DNA of 64,000 nt from Echinicola sp. 20G (lineage in GTDB: Bacteria > Bacteroidota > Bacteroidia > Cytophagales > Cyclobacteriaceae): assembly GCF_015533855.1 (NCBI RefSeq), contig NZ_AP024154.1, positions 3,850,501 through 3,914,500 of the forward strand, in the 5' to 3' direction. The notes under the pieces are model-generated. The model was given only the letters and a program-made list of their open reading frames with translations, searched no databases and was not told the origin of the DNA. The translations under genes and the position numbers were made by a program. How positions within the stretch are numbered: position 1 is the first letter of the stretch; each line of letters opens with the position of its first letter. This document shows, in pieces, positions 51,882 to 61,500 of this stretch.

Positions 51882-54227
51882 ATGAAAAACCTCCTGATTT
51901 TTACAGTGACACTATTGCTCTTAGCTTGCAATCAAAAGCCTGAGACCACTAAGGATTCGAATGGAAGGAATAACCAAGGGAACGTTTTGCCGTATCCAAA
52001 ACCTTCATTTAATGGGAAAATAGGAACTACCTTTGAGGACTCCGAAGAAGATTATCCCCAACCCTTGGAAGCCCCAGAAGAGGCTCCCAATGTAATTGTC
52101 ATACTTTTAGATGATGTCGGGTTTGGGCAAGCTGGGATCATGGGGGGACCCATTCCCACTCCTGCAATGGAAAAATTAGCAGAAGAAGGATTGACTTATA
52201 CCCGGTTTCACACAACAGGTATTTGTAGCCCAACAAGGGCGGCTCTATTGACAGGAAGAAATCATCATCAAGTTGGGTTTGGCACTATTTCCGAGCTATC
52301 TACAGGCTACCCTGGCTATAACAGTATTTGGGGAAAAGATGTGGGAACAGTGGCCGAAGTATTAAAACAAAATGGGTACAGTACAGCTGCTTGGGGAAAA
52401 TGGCATAATACTCCAGACTGGGAAACCAATCCAATTGGACCATTTAACCAATGGCCTACAGGTCTGGGATTTGAATATTTTTATGGCTTTCAAGGAGGAG
52501 AAACAAGCCAATACTATCCCCAACTCTTTAAGAATACCACACCTGTCGAGCCCGCCACAACCCCTGAAGAAGGCTATCACTTGACCGAGGACCTTACCAA
52601 TGATGCCATTGCCTGGGTGAGTCAACAACGTTCAATCAACCCGGACAAACCTTATTTCATGTACTTTGCCACGGGGGCTGCACATGCTCCATTGCACTCT
52701 CCCAAAGAATGGAGTGACAAATTTAAAGGTCAGTTTGATGAAGGGTGGGACGCCATGCGGAAACACACCCTTGAGCGTCAAAAAGAAATGGGTATTGTTC
52801 CTAAAAATACTAAGTTATCAGCCAGACCAGCGTCCATCCCAGCTTGGGAGACTTTGAGTGATGATGAAAAGAAACTATATGCCAGACAAATGGAGGTTTT
52901 TGCAGGATTCTTGGCTCATACAGATCATTGGATAGGAAAGCTAATAGAAAGCGCCCGAAGCCTACCTGGTGGTGATAATACCATGGTTGTTTACATTATT
53001 GGTGACAATGGCTCCAGTGCAGAAGGTAGCATGACGGGAACTTTAAATAATATGATGACCCAAAATGGTTTTCCTGATAATGTAGAGAGACAATTGTCAG
53101 AAATGGAAAACCTTGGGGGGCCTGAGCATGAAAACCATTTTGCAGTGCCATGGGCCTGGGCCGGTAGTACCCCATTTCAATGGATGAAACGTGTACCTTC
53201 ACATTTTGGGGGCACCCGAAATGGTATGATCATCTCCTGGCCATCTTCAATACAAGCTAAAGGAGAAAAAAGAACACAATTCCATCATGTGATAGATATT
53301 GCTCCTACCATTTATGAAGCTGCCAAGATTGAAATGCCTACACGAATCAATGGTGTAGATCAGACACCATTGGCGGGGGGCTCTATGAATTATTCATTTG
53401 CCAATGCCAACGCAGAAGATACACGAACTACCCAGTATTTCGAAACGGGTGGCCATCGTGCCATTTATCACGATGGGTGGGTTGCCGCTTCATTCCATGG
53501 TGTTCCATGGGAATTGTCAGGTTCTGTTGGTTTTAAGGATAATGACTGGGAATTATACAACATTGAAGAGGACTTCTCCGAAGCAACAGATATTTCAGCT
53601 GATTACCCAGAAAAGCTGGAAGAGCTGAAAGGAATATTTGATGAGGAAGCAAAAAAATACGATGTATATCCTTTGGATGACCGTTTTGTAGAACGCGCCA
53701 CCAATCCTAATCGCCCTTCTGTTGTTCGGGGCAAAAACGAGTTTACTTATTTGTCAGGAACCAAACGTATTCCAGAAGGGAGTGCTCCGCCTGCATATGC
53801 GCGCAGTCACACCATTTCAGCCAATATTAATTATGAAAAAGGCGATGAGGGGGTAATCGTTGCAAATGGCGGAGGTTCTGCTGGATATTCCTTATTTATT
53901 AAAAATGACAAACTGATATACTATTATAATTTCTTCCACGTAAACCATTATGAAGTTGCATCCACAGCCTTACCCGAGGGAGAATTAAACATCCAAATGG
54001 TTTATACACAGGAATCAAACGAACCTGGTGGTGGCGGTAACGCCAAACTAATTGTAAATGGTAAAGAGGTTGGCCAAGGAAATATCAATAAAGTGGTTCC
54101 AGCTCGTTATTCGGCTACAGAAACAATGGATATTGGAATGGATCTTGGGTCTTCTGTATCTTCCGATTATTCACCTCCATTTGCTTATTCTGGTGAAATT
54201 GAATATGTGAAATTCCTCCTTAAATAA
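51882..54227 (+). CDS. Large arylsulfatase, S1 family, lipoprotein
   Basis: This 781-residue sulfatase has a lipoprotein signal (LLLLAC, Cys at about 16). The frame opens at a TTG at 51858, but the ATG at 51882 starts the signal and is chosen. Calcium ligands are in VIVILLDDVGFGQ (Asp77-Asp78) and the formylglycine motif is CSPTRAALLTGR with Cys115. The second acidic site is IGDNGSSAEG. The insert of nearly 200 residues with HFGGTRNGMIISWPSSI and a C-terminal beta-domain of about 150 residues make it longer than usual; it resembles the AtsA-type arylsulfatases. It needs a maturase from elsewhere. No other polysaccharide genes are adjacent. Substrate: aryl or sugar sulfate esters, not resolved. 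Confidence 0.92.
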   Translation: MKNLLIFTVTLLLLACNQKPETTKDSNGRNNQGNVLPYPKPSFNGKIGTTFEDSEEDYPQPLEAPEEAPNVIVILLDDVGFGQAGIMGGPIPTPAMEKLAEEGLTYTRFHTTGICSPTRAALLTGRNHHQVGFGTISELSTGYPGYNSIWGKDVGTVAEVLKQNGYSTAAWGKWHNTPDWETNPIGPFNQWPTGLGFEYFYGFQGGETSQYYPQLFKNTTPVEPATTPEEGYHLTEDLTNDAIAWVSQQRSINPDKPYFMYFATGAAHAPLHSPKEWSDKFKGQFDEGWDAMRKHTLERQKEMGIVPKNTKLSARPASIPAWETLSDDEKKLYARQMEVFAGFLAHTDHWIGKLIESARSLPGGDNTMVVYIIGDNGSSAEGSMTGTLNNMMTQNGFPDNVERQLSEMENLGGPEHENHFAVPWAWAGSTPFQWMKRVPSHFGGTRNGMIISWPSSIQAKGEKRTQFHHVIDIAPTIYEAAKIEMPTRINGVDQTPLAGGSMNYSFANANAEDTRTTQYFETGGHRAIYHDGWVAASFHGVPWELSGSVGFKDNDWELYNIEEDFSEATDISADYPEKLEELKGIFDEEAKKYDVYPLDDRFVERATNPNRPSVVRGKNEFTYLSGTKRIPEGSAPPAYARSHTISANINYEKGDEGVIVANGGGSAGYSLFIKNDKLIYYYNFFHVNHYEVASTALPEGELNIQMVYTQESNEPGGGGNAKLIVNGKEVGQGNINKVVPARYSATETMDIGMDLGSSVSSDYSPPFAYSGEIEYVKFLLK

Positions 54228-54718
54228 TATTATTAGATCAATAACTCATTTGGAATAAAGCCAAAGGGAAAATGGTAAGGTTTGCCATATAACTACTTTT
54301 ATGCCTCGTTAAGGGTAGATTGGTAGGATGTTTATGCCAGATAAATATTTAACTCAAAGAATGTTTTTTCAAATCTTTCAGGAAAAATAGGGGTAAATGA
54401 TTGATTACAAAATATATACTACCCCGAATAGACCAAAAATGCTACTTCGCCCCCAAACCCTAGTAATTTGTAGTTCTAGTTATGCCGGACGGATTTCAAT
54501 AATGAAAAGCCCTCCCATTTATCTAATTCAATTGATTGAGATAGGTGTTGAAAAACGGTTATGTATTATCCTTGGGACATTTTTAATTTTGAATGGATTT
54601 TTTAGTTTTAATTTCATTTACATGGTTAGTTTATTTCATCCATGGAAGGAAGAATTAAAAACAATCTAAACTGGAAAAATAGAAGCTGGCGACAAGCTGA
54701 AAACAGAACCGCTATAAC
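54228..54718 (+). other. Spacer with a repeat copy and no supported gene
   Basis: 491 bases. A 90-codon open frame (54397-54669) exists on the plus strand but looks non-coding (odd composition and overlap with the repeat). The second 22-bp repeat copy lies at 54465-54486 and is followed by GGACGGATTT, as in REP-like elements with a GGACGGATT hairpin arm, although the second arm is missing here. No promoter or terminator was fixed. Confidence 0.45.
54465..54486 (+). repeat. Short degenerate repeat, copy 2
   Basis: AATTTGTAGTTCTAGTTATG followed by CC differs from the copy at 51433-51454 at three of 22 positions and has the same orientation. It is followed by GGACGGATTT, which resembles the left arm of a REP-like palindrome. 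Confidence 0.5.
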
Positions 54719-55402
54719 ATGAAAAAAATAGGATTAGTAGGTGGAATAAGTTGGACTTCAACTTTGGACTACTATAAGTATATAAACCAAGGCATAAATG
54801 AAAAGCTGGGAGGCCTTAATTCGGCTGAATGTGTTATATTTTCACTGAATTTTTCTGACATTCAAGATAAGGGATGGTTAAATTCTTATGATTTGATTTT
54901 TAATGCGTGCAAAAGTTTAGCATCCAACAATGTGGATTTTATAGTCCTATGCGCCAATACAGCCCATTTATTTGCTGATGAAATCCAATCAAATATTAAT
55001 GTCCCTATTATTCATATCGCATCTGCCACAGCAGAAGAGATAAAAAGGCAAGAGCTACATAGAGTAGGGCTTTTAGGTACAAAATTTACGATGGAAATGG
55101 ATTTTTACCGGAACAAACTAATGGATTATGGGATTGAAAGCATTATTCCATCAGAAAAAAATGATGTTGAAGAAATACAGGAGATTGTAAAAAATGAACT
55201 TGGAAAAGGTGTCATAAATAAAGCATCAAAACTAAAATTTCTAAGATACGCCAATGAACTAAGAGAAAGGGGAGCAGAAGGCCTTATTTTAGGCTGTACT
55301 GAAATCCCAATGCTTATTGGGCAAAAGGACTTTGACTTTCCTGTATTCGACACAACAAAAATTCATGTGGAGAACATCGTGAATTTTGCCCTAAATGAAT
55401 AA
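54719..55402 (+). CDS. Aspartate/glutamate racemase family protein
   Basis: This 227-residue cofactor-independent racemase belongs to the aspartate/glutamate/hydantoin group. The N-terminus KKIGLVGGISWTSTLDYY is typical. The two catalytic Cys are both present: Cys78 in LCANTAH and Cys193 in LGCTEIP. It should interconvert L- and D-aspartate or D- and L-glutamate (or a broader amino acid) in the cytoplasm. It resembles E. coli YgeA/RacX more than MurI. The gene stands alone. Substrate preference is not shown by the sequence. Confidence 0.93.
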   Translation: MKKIGLVGGISWTSTLDYYKYINQGINEKLGGLNSAECVIFSLNFSDIQDKGWLNSYDLIFNACKSLASNNVDFIVLCANTAHLFADEIQSNINVPIIHIASATAEEIKRQELHRVGLLGTKFTMEMDFYRNKLMDYGIESIIPSEKNDVEEIQEIVKNELGKGVINKASKLKFLRYANELRERGAEGLILGCTEIPMLIGQKDFDFPVFDTTKIHVENIVNFALNE

Positions 55403-55615
55403 AGGCCAGTAAAGGTGAATGTACAATCCTTCATAAAGCTGAAGGTGAATTTTATTTGGTTGAAAATATTAACCTCAATGCTAAGCTGAAAATCATTAAC
55501 TTTATTACGCTAATTGACTGTTATACAATATTGTTAACTAGCACTGTAAATGGGTATTGACGAAGATGTCAATGGTGTAAAAACAACAATGAAATTTTTA
55601 AACATAACATAAACC

Positions 55616-56074
55616 ATGAAAAAACTCCAATTCAAGAAAGATATAAATGCACCCGCTGAGAAGGTATATGATACCATGCTAGGCATTAGCAATATTGAGA
55701 CCTATGAGCAATGGACATCCGAATTTAATCCAACCTCATCTTATGAAGGAAGCTGGGGAAAAGGGTCAAAAATTTACTTTGTCGGAACCGATGAAAATGG
55801 TAAAAAGGGCGGAATGGTATCTGAAATTGCTGACAGCATTCCGTTCCAATTTGTTTCCATTCGGCATTATGGAATTTTGGACGGTGAAAAGGAAATTACA
55901 GAAGGTGCTGAGGTCGAAAAATGGGCAGGAGGACATGAAAACTATAGCTTCAAAGAAAACAACGGCATCACCACTGTTACTGTTGACTTAGACACTACAG
56001 AAGACTTTTTGGATTATATGGACCAAACTTACCCAAAAGCGCTCGACAAGCTGAAAGAACTTTGTGAAAAATAG
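55616..56074 (+). CDS. SRPBCC/START-like domain protein
   Basis: This 152-residue single-domain protein has the helix-grip (Bet v1-like/AHSA1) pattern: LQFKKDINAPAEKVYDTMLGI at the start (strand and first helix), YEQWTSEFNPTSSYEGSWGKGSKIYFVG, GMVSEIADSIPFQFVSIRHYG and the C-terminal helix DYMDQTYPKALDKLKELCEK. The family binds small hydrophobic ligands or acts as a chaperone co-factor; the ligand is unknown. No signal peptide, so it is cytoplasmic. It is a single gene after 213 bases of spacer. Confidence 0.85.
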   Translation: MKKLQFKKDINAPAEKVYDTMLGISNIETYEQWTSEFNPTSSYEGSWGKGSKIYFVGTDENGKKGGMVSEIADSIPFQFVSIRHYGILDGEKEITEGAEVEKWAGGHENYSFKENNGITTVTVDLDTTEDFLDYMDQTYPKALDKLKELCEK

Positions 56075-56227
56075 TCATTTCAAGAATACAGGTGATGGGT
56101 AGCAGTAAAGAGGAGATACCATGGGGACGTCCTGGAAACATCCAAGTTTTATTTTTATTAATAGGATATTAATAGAGGTGTTTGCAATCTCCAGGAGAAA
56201 TCAAGTGGGAGTGTGGTTGATATTTTA

Positions 56228-56914
56228 ATGAATAAAATACCCATAATATGGTATTTTATTATCAGAGGTAGCTTACTAAATTTGTATAGTGATCTTAAAA
56301 TTTTTGTATTCTTTAGTGACCCAATGTTTTATTTCATTTTGGAAAATATTGAAATCATTAAACTAGTGTTCATTGTAATAGGGGCTCTATGGGTGGTTTA
56401 TAATTTCTACATAAAAAGGGATAGGTACCCGAAATATGAATTTGACCTGGATGCTAAATTAATTGATAGAAATATTGATTCTTGGTTGATAGAGTTTATT
56501 GCCACAATTGAAAATAAAGGACAAGTAAGGCAAAATATCCTGACAAAAACGCTTACAGTCAATATTAGGTATATTACAGAGGAGGATATGAAGAAGGGGT
56601 TGAATAATCTAACCAAAATTCCGATAAAAAAGGATGGTAGGGCAGTTGACATGGAAGATTATTTTGTATTGAACTTTCCCCATAAGGTAACAATGGATGG
56701 TTTTGGCAATGGCAGAATATATTGGTTACCCATACATTGGAAATATGTATACATAGATGCTCAAACCAAGCAAAATATAAGGCTTCCTCTTGCTGTTCCT
56801 GTAGAAGCTAAGCACTTATTGGTTACCAGCAGGTTTAAATATAAAGATAGCCAAAGTGATTTTCACTCTGTACAGAAAGTTTTTAGAATAGACGATTTAT
56901 GCCAAAAAGTCTAG
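56228..56914 (+). CDS. Membrane-anchored protein of unknown function
   Basis: This is a 228-residue protein from the ATG at 56228 (an in-frame GTG at 56213 would add five residues). Two hydrophobic segments lie at about 4-20 and 43-60 (IIKLVFIVIGALWVVYNFYI), then a soluble part of about 160 residues with beta-strands: PKYEFDLDAKLIDRNIDSWL, IEFIATIENKGQVRQNI and TLTVNIRYIT. This looks like a single beta-sandwich in front of the membrane. I recognise no family. It is convergent with the AraC regulator gene, 31 bases away. Function unknown. Confidence 0.7.
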   Translation: MNKIPIIWYFIIRGSLLNLYSDLKIFVFFSDPMFYFILENIEIIKLVFIVIGALWVVYNFYIKRDRYPKYEFDLDAKLIDRNIDSWLIEFIATIENKGQVRQNILTKTLTVNIRYITEEDMKKGLNNLTKIPIKKDGRAVDMEDYFVLNFPHKVTMDGFGNGRIYWLPIHWKYVYIDAQTKQNIRLPLAVPVEAKHLLVTSRFKYKDSQSDFHSVQKVFRIDDLCQKV

Positions 56915-56945
56915 AGTGCCGGAGACCAATTGAATCTGGTAACCC

Positions 56946-57827
56946 TTAGTGAACTGTTTTATATTTTTTTAAAAAATTAACTGGTGTAATACCTGTTTTG
57001 TACTTGAATACTTTGGAAAAATAAGCATAATCGTTAAAACCCAAATTCTCGGAAATTTCCAATAGCGAATGATCTGAATGGGTTATCAAACGCTTTGCTT
57101 CCAGCATAACACGTTGTTGGATCAACCCGGATGTTGTTTGTGACAAAGTGGATTGTACAATTCGGTTGAGATGTTTTGTACTTATGTTTAACTTCTCAGC
57201 ATAGTAATTGGGTGATTTATGCAACTTAAATTCTTTTTCAACAAGCTTTTCCAATTTTCTTAAGGTCTCCAAGTATGGGACAGGAATAACATCCTGGGTC
57301 CTATAATTATTACCATACCTTCGGGCCAGATCGATATATAATGAAGTGGTAAGGTTGCAGAGCTTTTGCCTTTTAAGAGGTAAATCCAGGGAAAATTCCT
57401 TGTCAATTACAGAAAACTGGTCCACTATGGGCAGTGTTTCTCCTTCTGATAATTGAAGTAGGGGTGAGTTGTTCATGGAAAAATAATAGGGGAACATCTC
57501 CAATTTATTGTTGGTAAACTGGAGTTCAATAAACTCTCTAGAGTGGAAGAAAATATATCCTTTAGGTTGTTGAGAAAACTGCCAAAAATGTGTTTGACCG
57601 GGTTTCAGGAAAAACACACTTCCGGGTCCTAATGGATATTTCTTAAAATCTATTTCATGTACTCCTGAGCCATTGCTAAAAACAACGCATAAGTAAAAAT
57701 TATGTCGATGTGGTTTTTGGAAATGACCTTTATTGCTTTCCAGGTGTTGATCCAGTCTGTTACTGTAAAAGTCAGGCATCAAACTGTCACTTTCAAAGTG
57801 GTCGATATTTAAAACTGATATTGGCAT
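56946..57827 (-). CDS. AraC-family transcriptional regulator
   Basis: This 293-residue regulator has an N-terminal cupin sensor domain (about 35-115: KPHRHNFYLCVVFSNGSGVHEI and GSVFFLKPGQTHFWQF) and a C-terminal pair of helix-turn-helix motifs (about 195-290: SPNYYAEKLNISTKHLNRIVQ, LLEISENLGFNDYAYFSKVFKYKTGITP). The second HTH carries the conserved AraC signature. It is divergent from the DUF983 gene with 102 bases between the starts, so it may control that gene or itself. The inducer is unknown. Confidence 0.93.
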   Translation of the reverse strand: MPISVLNIDHFESDSLMPDFYSNRLDQHLESNKGHFQKPHRHNFYLCVVFSNGSGVHEIDFKKYPLGPGSVFFLKPGQTHFWQFSQQPKGYIFFHSREFIELQFTNNKLEMFPYYFSMNNSPLLQLSEGETLPIVDQFSVIDKEFSLDLPLKRQKLCNLTTSLYIDLARRYGNNYRTQDVIPVPYLETLRKLEKLVEKEFKLHKSPNYYAEKLNISTKHLNRIVQSTLSQTTSGLIQQRVMLEAKRLITHSDHSLLEISENLGFNDYAYFSKVFKYKTGITPVNFLKKYKTVH

Positions 57828-57929
57828 TTTCTATAATATGTCCTAAAAGTACAAAAATCTGCGATTTTAATATAACATAAACAAGCGAATAGGCCACTAC
57901 ATTTGCAGTAACCTAAAAAACAACAAATA

Positions 57930-58277
57930 ATGAATGTAAGGCCAATATTTAAAGGGAAATGTCCTAAATGTAATAGTGGTGAAATTTTTAAAACCACAAG
58001 ATATGGATATTTAGTGAAATTTCCAGAGATGCATCATGTGTGTGATAAGTGCAACCATACCTTTGAAAGGGAACCAGGTTTTTTCTTTGGAGCCATGTAT
58101 GTAAGTTATGGGTTGAGTATGCTGGAATTTCTAATACTGTGGGTAGTGGGATATTTGATTATTGGTCTGTCCGTTGAAGCGGTTTTAGTTTTAATTATTT
58201 CCGGATTATTGATATGTACCACCACAAATTATCGGCTTGGAAGAATAATATGGATATATCTTTTTGCCCATAATTAA
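57930..58277 (+). CDS. DUF983-type membrane protein with two CxxC motifs
   Basis: This 115-residue protein has a zinc-ribbon-like N-terminus with CPKC (11-14) and CDKC (38-41), then the conserved EREPGFFFGAMYVSYG and two transmembrane helices (about 63-85 and 85-103). It is a typical DUF983 protein, common in Bacteroidota and alphaproteobacteria and without known function. It is divergent from the AraC gene (102 bases) and 272 bases before the long repeat-protein gene. Confidence 0.92.
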   Translation: MNVRPIFKGKCPKCNSGEIFKTTRYGYLVKFPEMHHVCDKCNHTFEREPGFFFGAMYVSYGLSMLEFLILWVVGYLIIGLSVEAVLVLIISGLLICTTTNYRLGRIIWIYLFAHN

Positions 58278-58549
58278 CTTTGATGATTATATAATTCTTT
58301 AATTAAATATTATATGATGATAAAATTTTATAATATGATTTATATCATGTTTTATTTTAATGTATAGTATAAATTGTGTTTGAAAATATTAAAAACGTTC
58401 TTTATGTTTTTAGTTTGTACATTTGGACAAAAGTGCCATTTATTTATGTATAAACGCACTTCATTTTTTTTCTAAATACCATTTGGATTAGGTATTATTG
58501 CGCGATGATTTTTTTAAATCACACGTAACCAACAACTAATACCTCTACT

Positions 58550-61500
58550 ATGTACAAATTTTACCGTAATGGACAGGGAGAGTCCCTGGTTCCAATATGG
58601 GTCAAAGATTTGATCCGTTACCTTTATCCTACGCCCAATAAAATGGGCAACTTTAGTCAAAAGTTCTTTTTGGTCATTATCTTTTTTTTAGGAGCACTAT
58701 TTTCCTCCTTTTCCCAAACCACCTTATCAGCCGGTGATATTGGGGTAATCCGAATCAATACTGATGGAGTTGACGGGTATAGTATCATCAATTTAGTGCC
58801 CTTGAGTTCTGGAACCACTTTTACAGTTACAGAACAGGGGTGGCGGGGAAGTACGCTGAAGTGGCAGGAAAATACAGAACCCCATGTAGCCATTACTTTA
58901 TCCTCCGCTTATCCAGCTGGAACAGTTTTCCACTTGGATGAAGACATTTCTAATGAATTGTCTTTACGCATAAATTCAAGTAGTACAATTGTCGATACCT
59001 TTGCGGCTGTCGGATTTAGTTTTGTAGGGGGAGACCAGGTGATTGTATATCAAGGTACGAAAGCAAGTCCTACCTTTATCACAGGGTTGACCAATGATGA
59101 TGGAGGAGCGCTTGACACATATGGTTATGGAAACGATGATGTTACTCATTGGCTAGAAGAAGATTCAGGTGCTGACTCTCGGGTAACGGGTGCGCAGGGT
59201 TCTAGGATTCCAACAGGCCTTACCAATGGGGTAAATGCCATTTCATTGTTTTATGATGTAGATACAGATCCTGAAAAGGATAATTCAATTTATATAGGGC
59301 CAAATTCCGGTACCCGTACTCAAATGATGGAGTATATTAATAATCGATCAAACTGGATGCATAATGATGCTACGCCCTATTCAAGACCGACAACTTCCTT
59401 TACCGTTACCCCTGATGGACCTTCTGTTGTTGTCCCTTCTATAACAACTTCATCAATAACTGGCATTACTGAAAATACAGCATTTATGGGAGGAAATGTA
59501 AGTAGTGACGGCGGAGCAAGTGTAACAGAAAAAGGTGTTGTGTATTCCTCATCAGATAATTCTCCTGAAATAGGGGAGTCAGGTGTGATTAAGGATACAA
59601 ATGGTTCAGGTACCGGTAGTTTTGGTAAAACAATTTTTGGTCTAAGCAGTGGTACGAACTATTATTTCAGGGCCTACGCCACCAATTCAGCTGGAACTGC
59701 CTATGGGACAATGGTGAGTTTTACTACTACCATGGCATCAGGTACTCCAGCAGATCAAAATTTTAATTCAAATGGAAATGTAACAGGATCAGGTCCTATT
59801 GATATAGATGGAATTAGATACACAGGTGGACCTAGTTCAGACCGTTATGTAATGGTTGATGATGTCAGTGGAATTACTCCAAGTACGGATTTTTCCGGTA
59901 AGGGAATTATGATAGGAAATAATAATCAAGAATCACCGGGTTACGCAGAATTTTTCTCAATAGACAATTCAAGGGATTTTAAAATTTCATCTTTTCTAAT
60001 AGAAACATATTCCAATTCTGGGGGTGGTTATGCTACTGAATACACCATTATCGGTTATAATAATGGAGTACAAAAAGCTTCAACTGATGTCAACATGTTG
60101 GCTTCAGGAAACTATGGTTCAGGTAGCACTACAATTACTTATGCAAAGAACAGCAGTGGGATGAGTACAGCCGGTAGATTTACCTTTACAGGTTCTGGTT
60201 GGGGAAATGTCGACCATATAAGGATACAGACCAAGTCACCATCATTAGCATATTATTATGTAGGGTTGGATGATATAGATTTCGAAGACCCTGTTACCAA
60301 TTCTACACCTACTGGGATTTTATTAAGTTCAAGTTCAGTAAATCAAAGTGCCGGTAACAATGCAACCGTCGGTACCTTAAGCACGACAGATGCTGATATT
60401 AGTGATTCCCATAGCTACAGTTTGGTTTCAGGGACCGGAGACTCAAATAATGGTAGTTTCAATATTAATGGTAATGCACTGAGAGCTAATAATACAGCCA
60501 TTTTATCTCCTGGTAATTATTCTGTCAGGGTTCAGACCGACGATGGCAATGGAGGTACATACCAAAGTGTTTTCTCCATCACTGTTGTGGATAATGTGGC
60601 CCCGAGTTATGAAAACAGTACTCCTTCCCTGAGTAGTATAACCATATCTTCGGCGAATCTTTCAGTTGATCTGAATGAAGAAGGAAAAGTCTATTATGTT
60701 GTTCTCTCTGATGGCGCCACCGCTCCTTTTGCTATACATATAAGAAACGGGACAGATCGCTTTGGGTCACCAGCTCCATTTAGTGGAAACTTTACCACTT
60801 CAGGTACAACAGGGAATATAGGGATATCTGGACTGTCTCCCAATACTTCTTATGACCTGTGGGTAATGTCTGAGGATGGGATTCCTAATTTGGGTAGCAC
60901 CGTGAAAATTGACTTTACTACGAATGCACCTGATTCCGATGGGAATTTGACAGATGCTGGAACTGTATCAGAACCAGTTGACATCAGTTCTTTAATTGAT
61001 ACCCAAGCTGAAGCAATTGATATATTTGATTTTAACATTTCTGATGGAGGAAGTGCAGATGGTTTGCCATTGACTGTTTCTCAAATTGCTATAAATGTTT
61101 CTGGGACAAGTAATGATTTGGGAAGAAGTAAAATTACTTTCCGACTCGATGGCAATGATGCTTCTAATGCTATCGGTGTTTATAATCCGACAACCGATAA
61201 GATTATCTTTAGTGGACTTTCCATATCTGTAGCAAATGGTACAAGTGAAACGTATACTGTTAATGCTTACTTTAATGATAATACAGGCATTATTGAAGAT
61301 CAGACAGTCATTCTAAGCATTGATGGAGATACTGATTTGAGTGTAGGAAGTACTGGTACCCAAATGGGAACTACTTCAGTCGTTTCAAATGGTTCTGGAA
61401 GTGCTATTGATATTGTAGCTAGTCAATTGGTATTCAGTACTCAACCTGCAGGGTCTATTTCTGGACAGGCACTGACTACCCAGCCAACAGTTTCAGCTCG

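Noticed and set aside
54397..54669. 90-codon plus-strand frame after the large sulfatase
   Set aside because: Its sequence contains the short repeat and no protein pattern; it reads as a chance frame in spacer.
54665..54720. Possible integron attC-like site before the racemase gene (GCTATAAC context)
   Set aside because: No matching inverse core site or integrase could be found and the bases do not fit the RYYYAAC core.
46207..57827. Complete integrative or conjugative element
   Set aside because: Only a dead relaxase fragment and short repeats are present; no integrase, transfer genes or att sites were seen.
58657..58893. Minus-strand frames inside the long repeat protein (also at 60850-61038 and 62186-62691)
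   Set aside because: They lie opposite the continuous plus-strand frame of the repeat protein and have no domain; they are shadows of its low-complexity coding.
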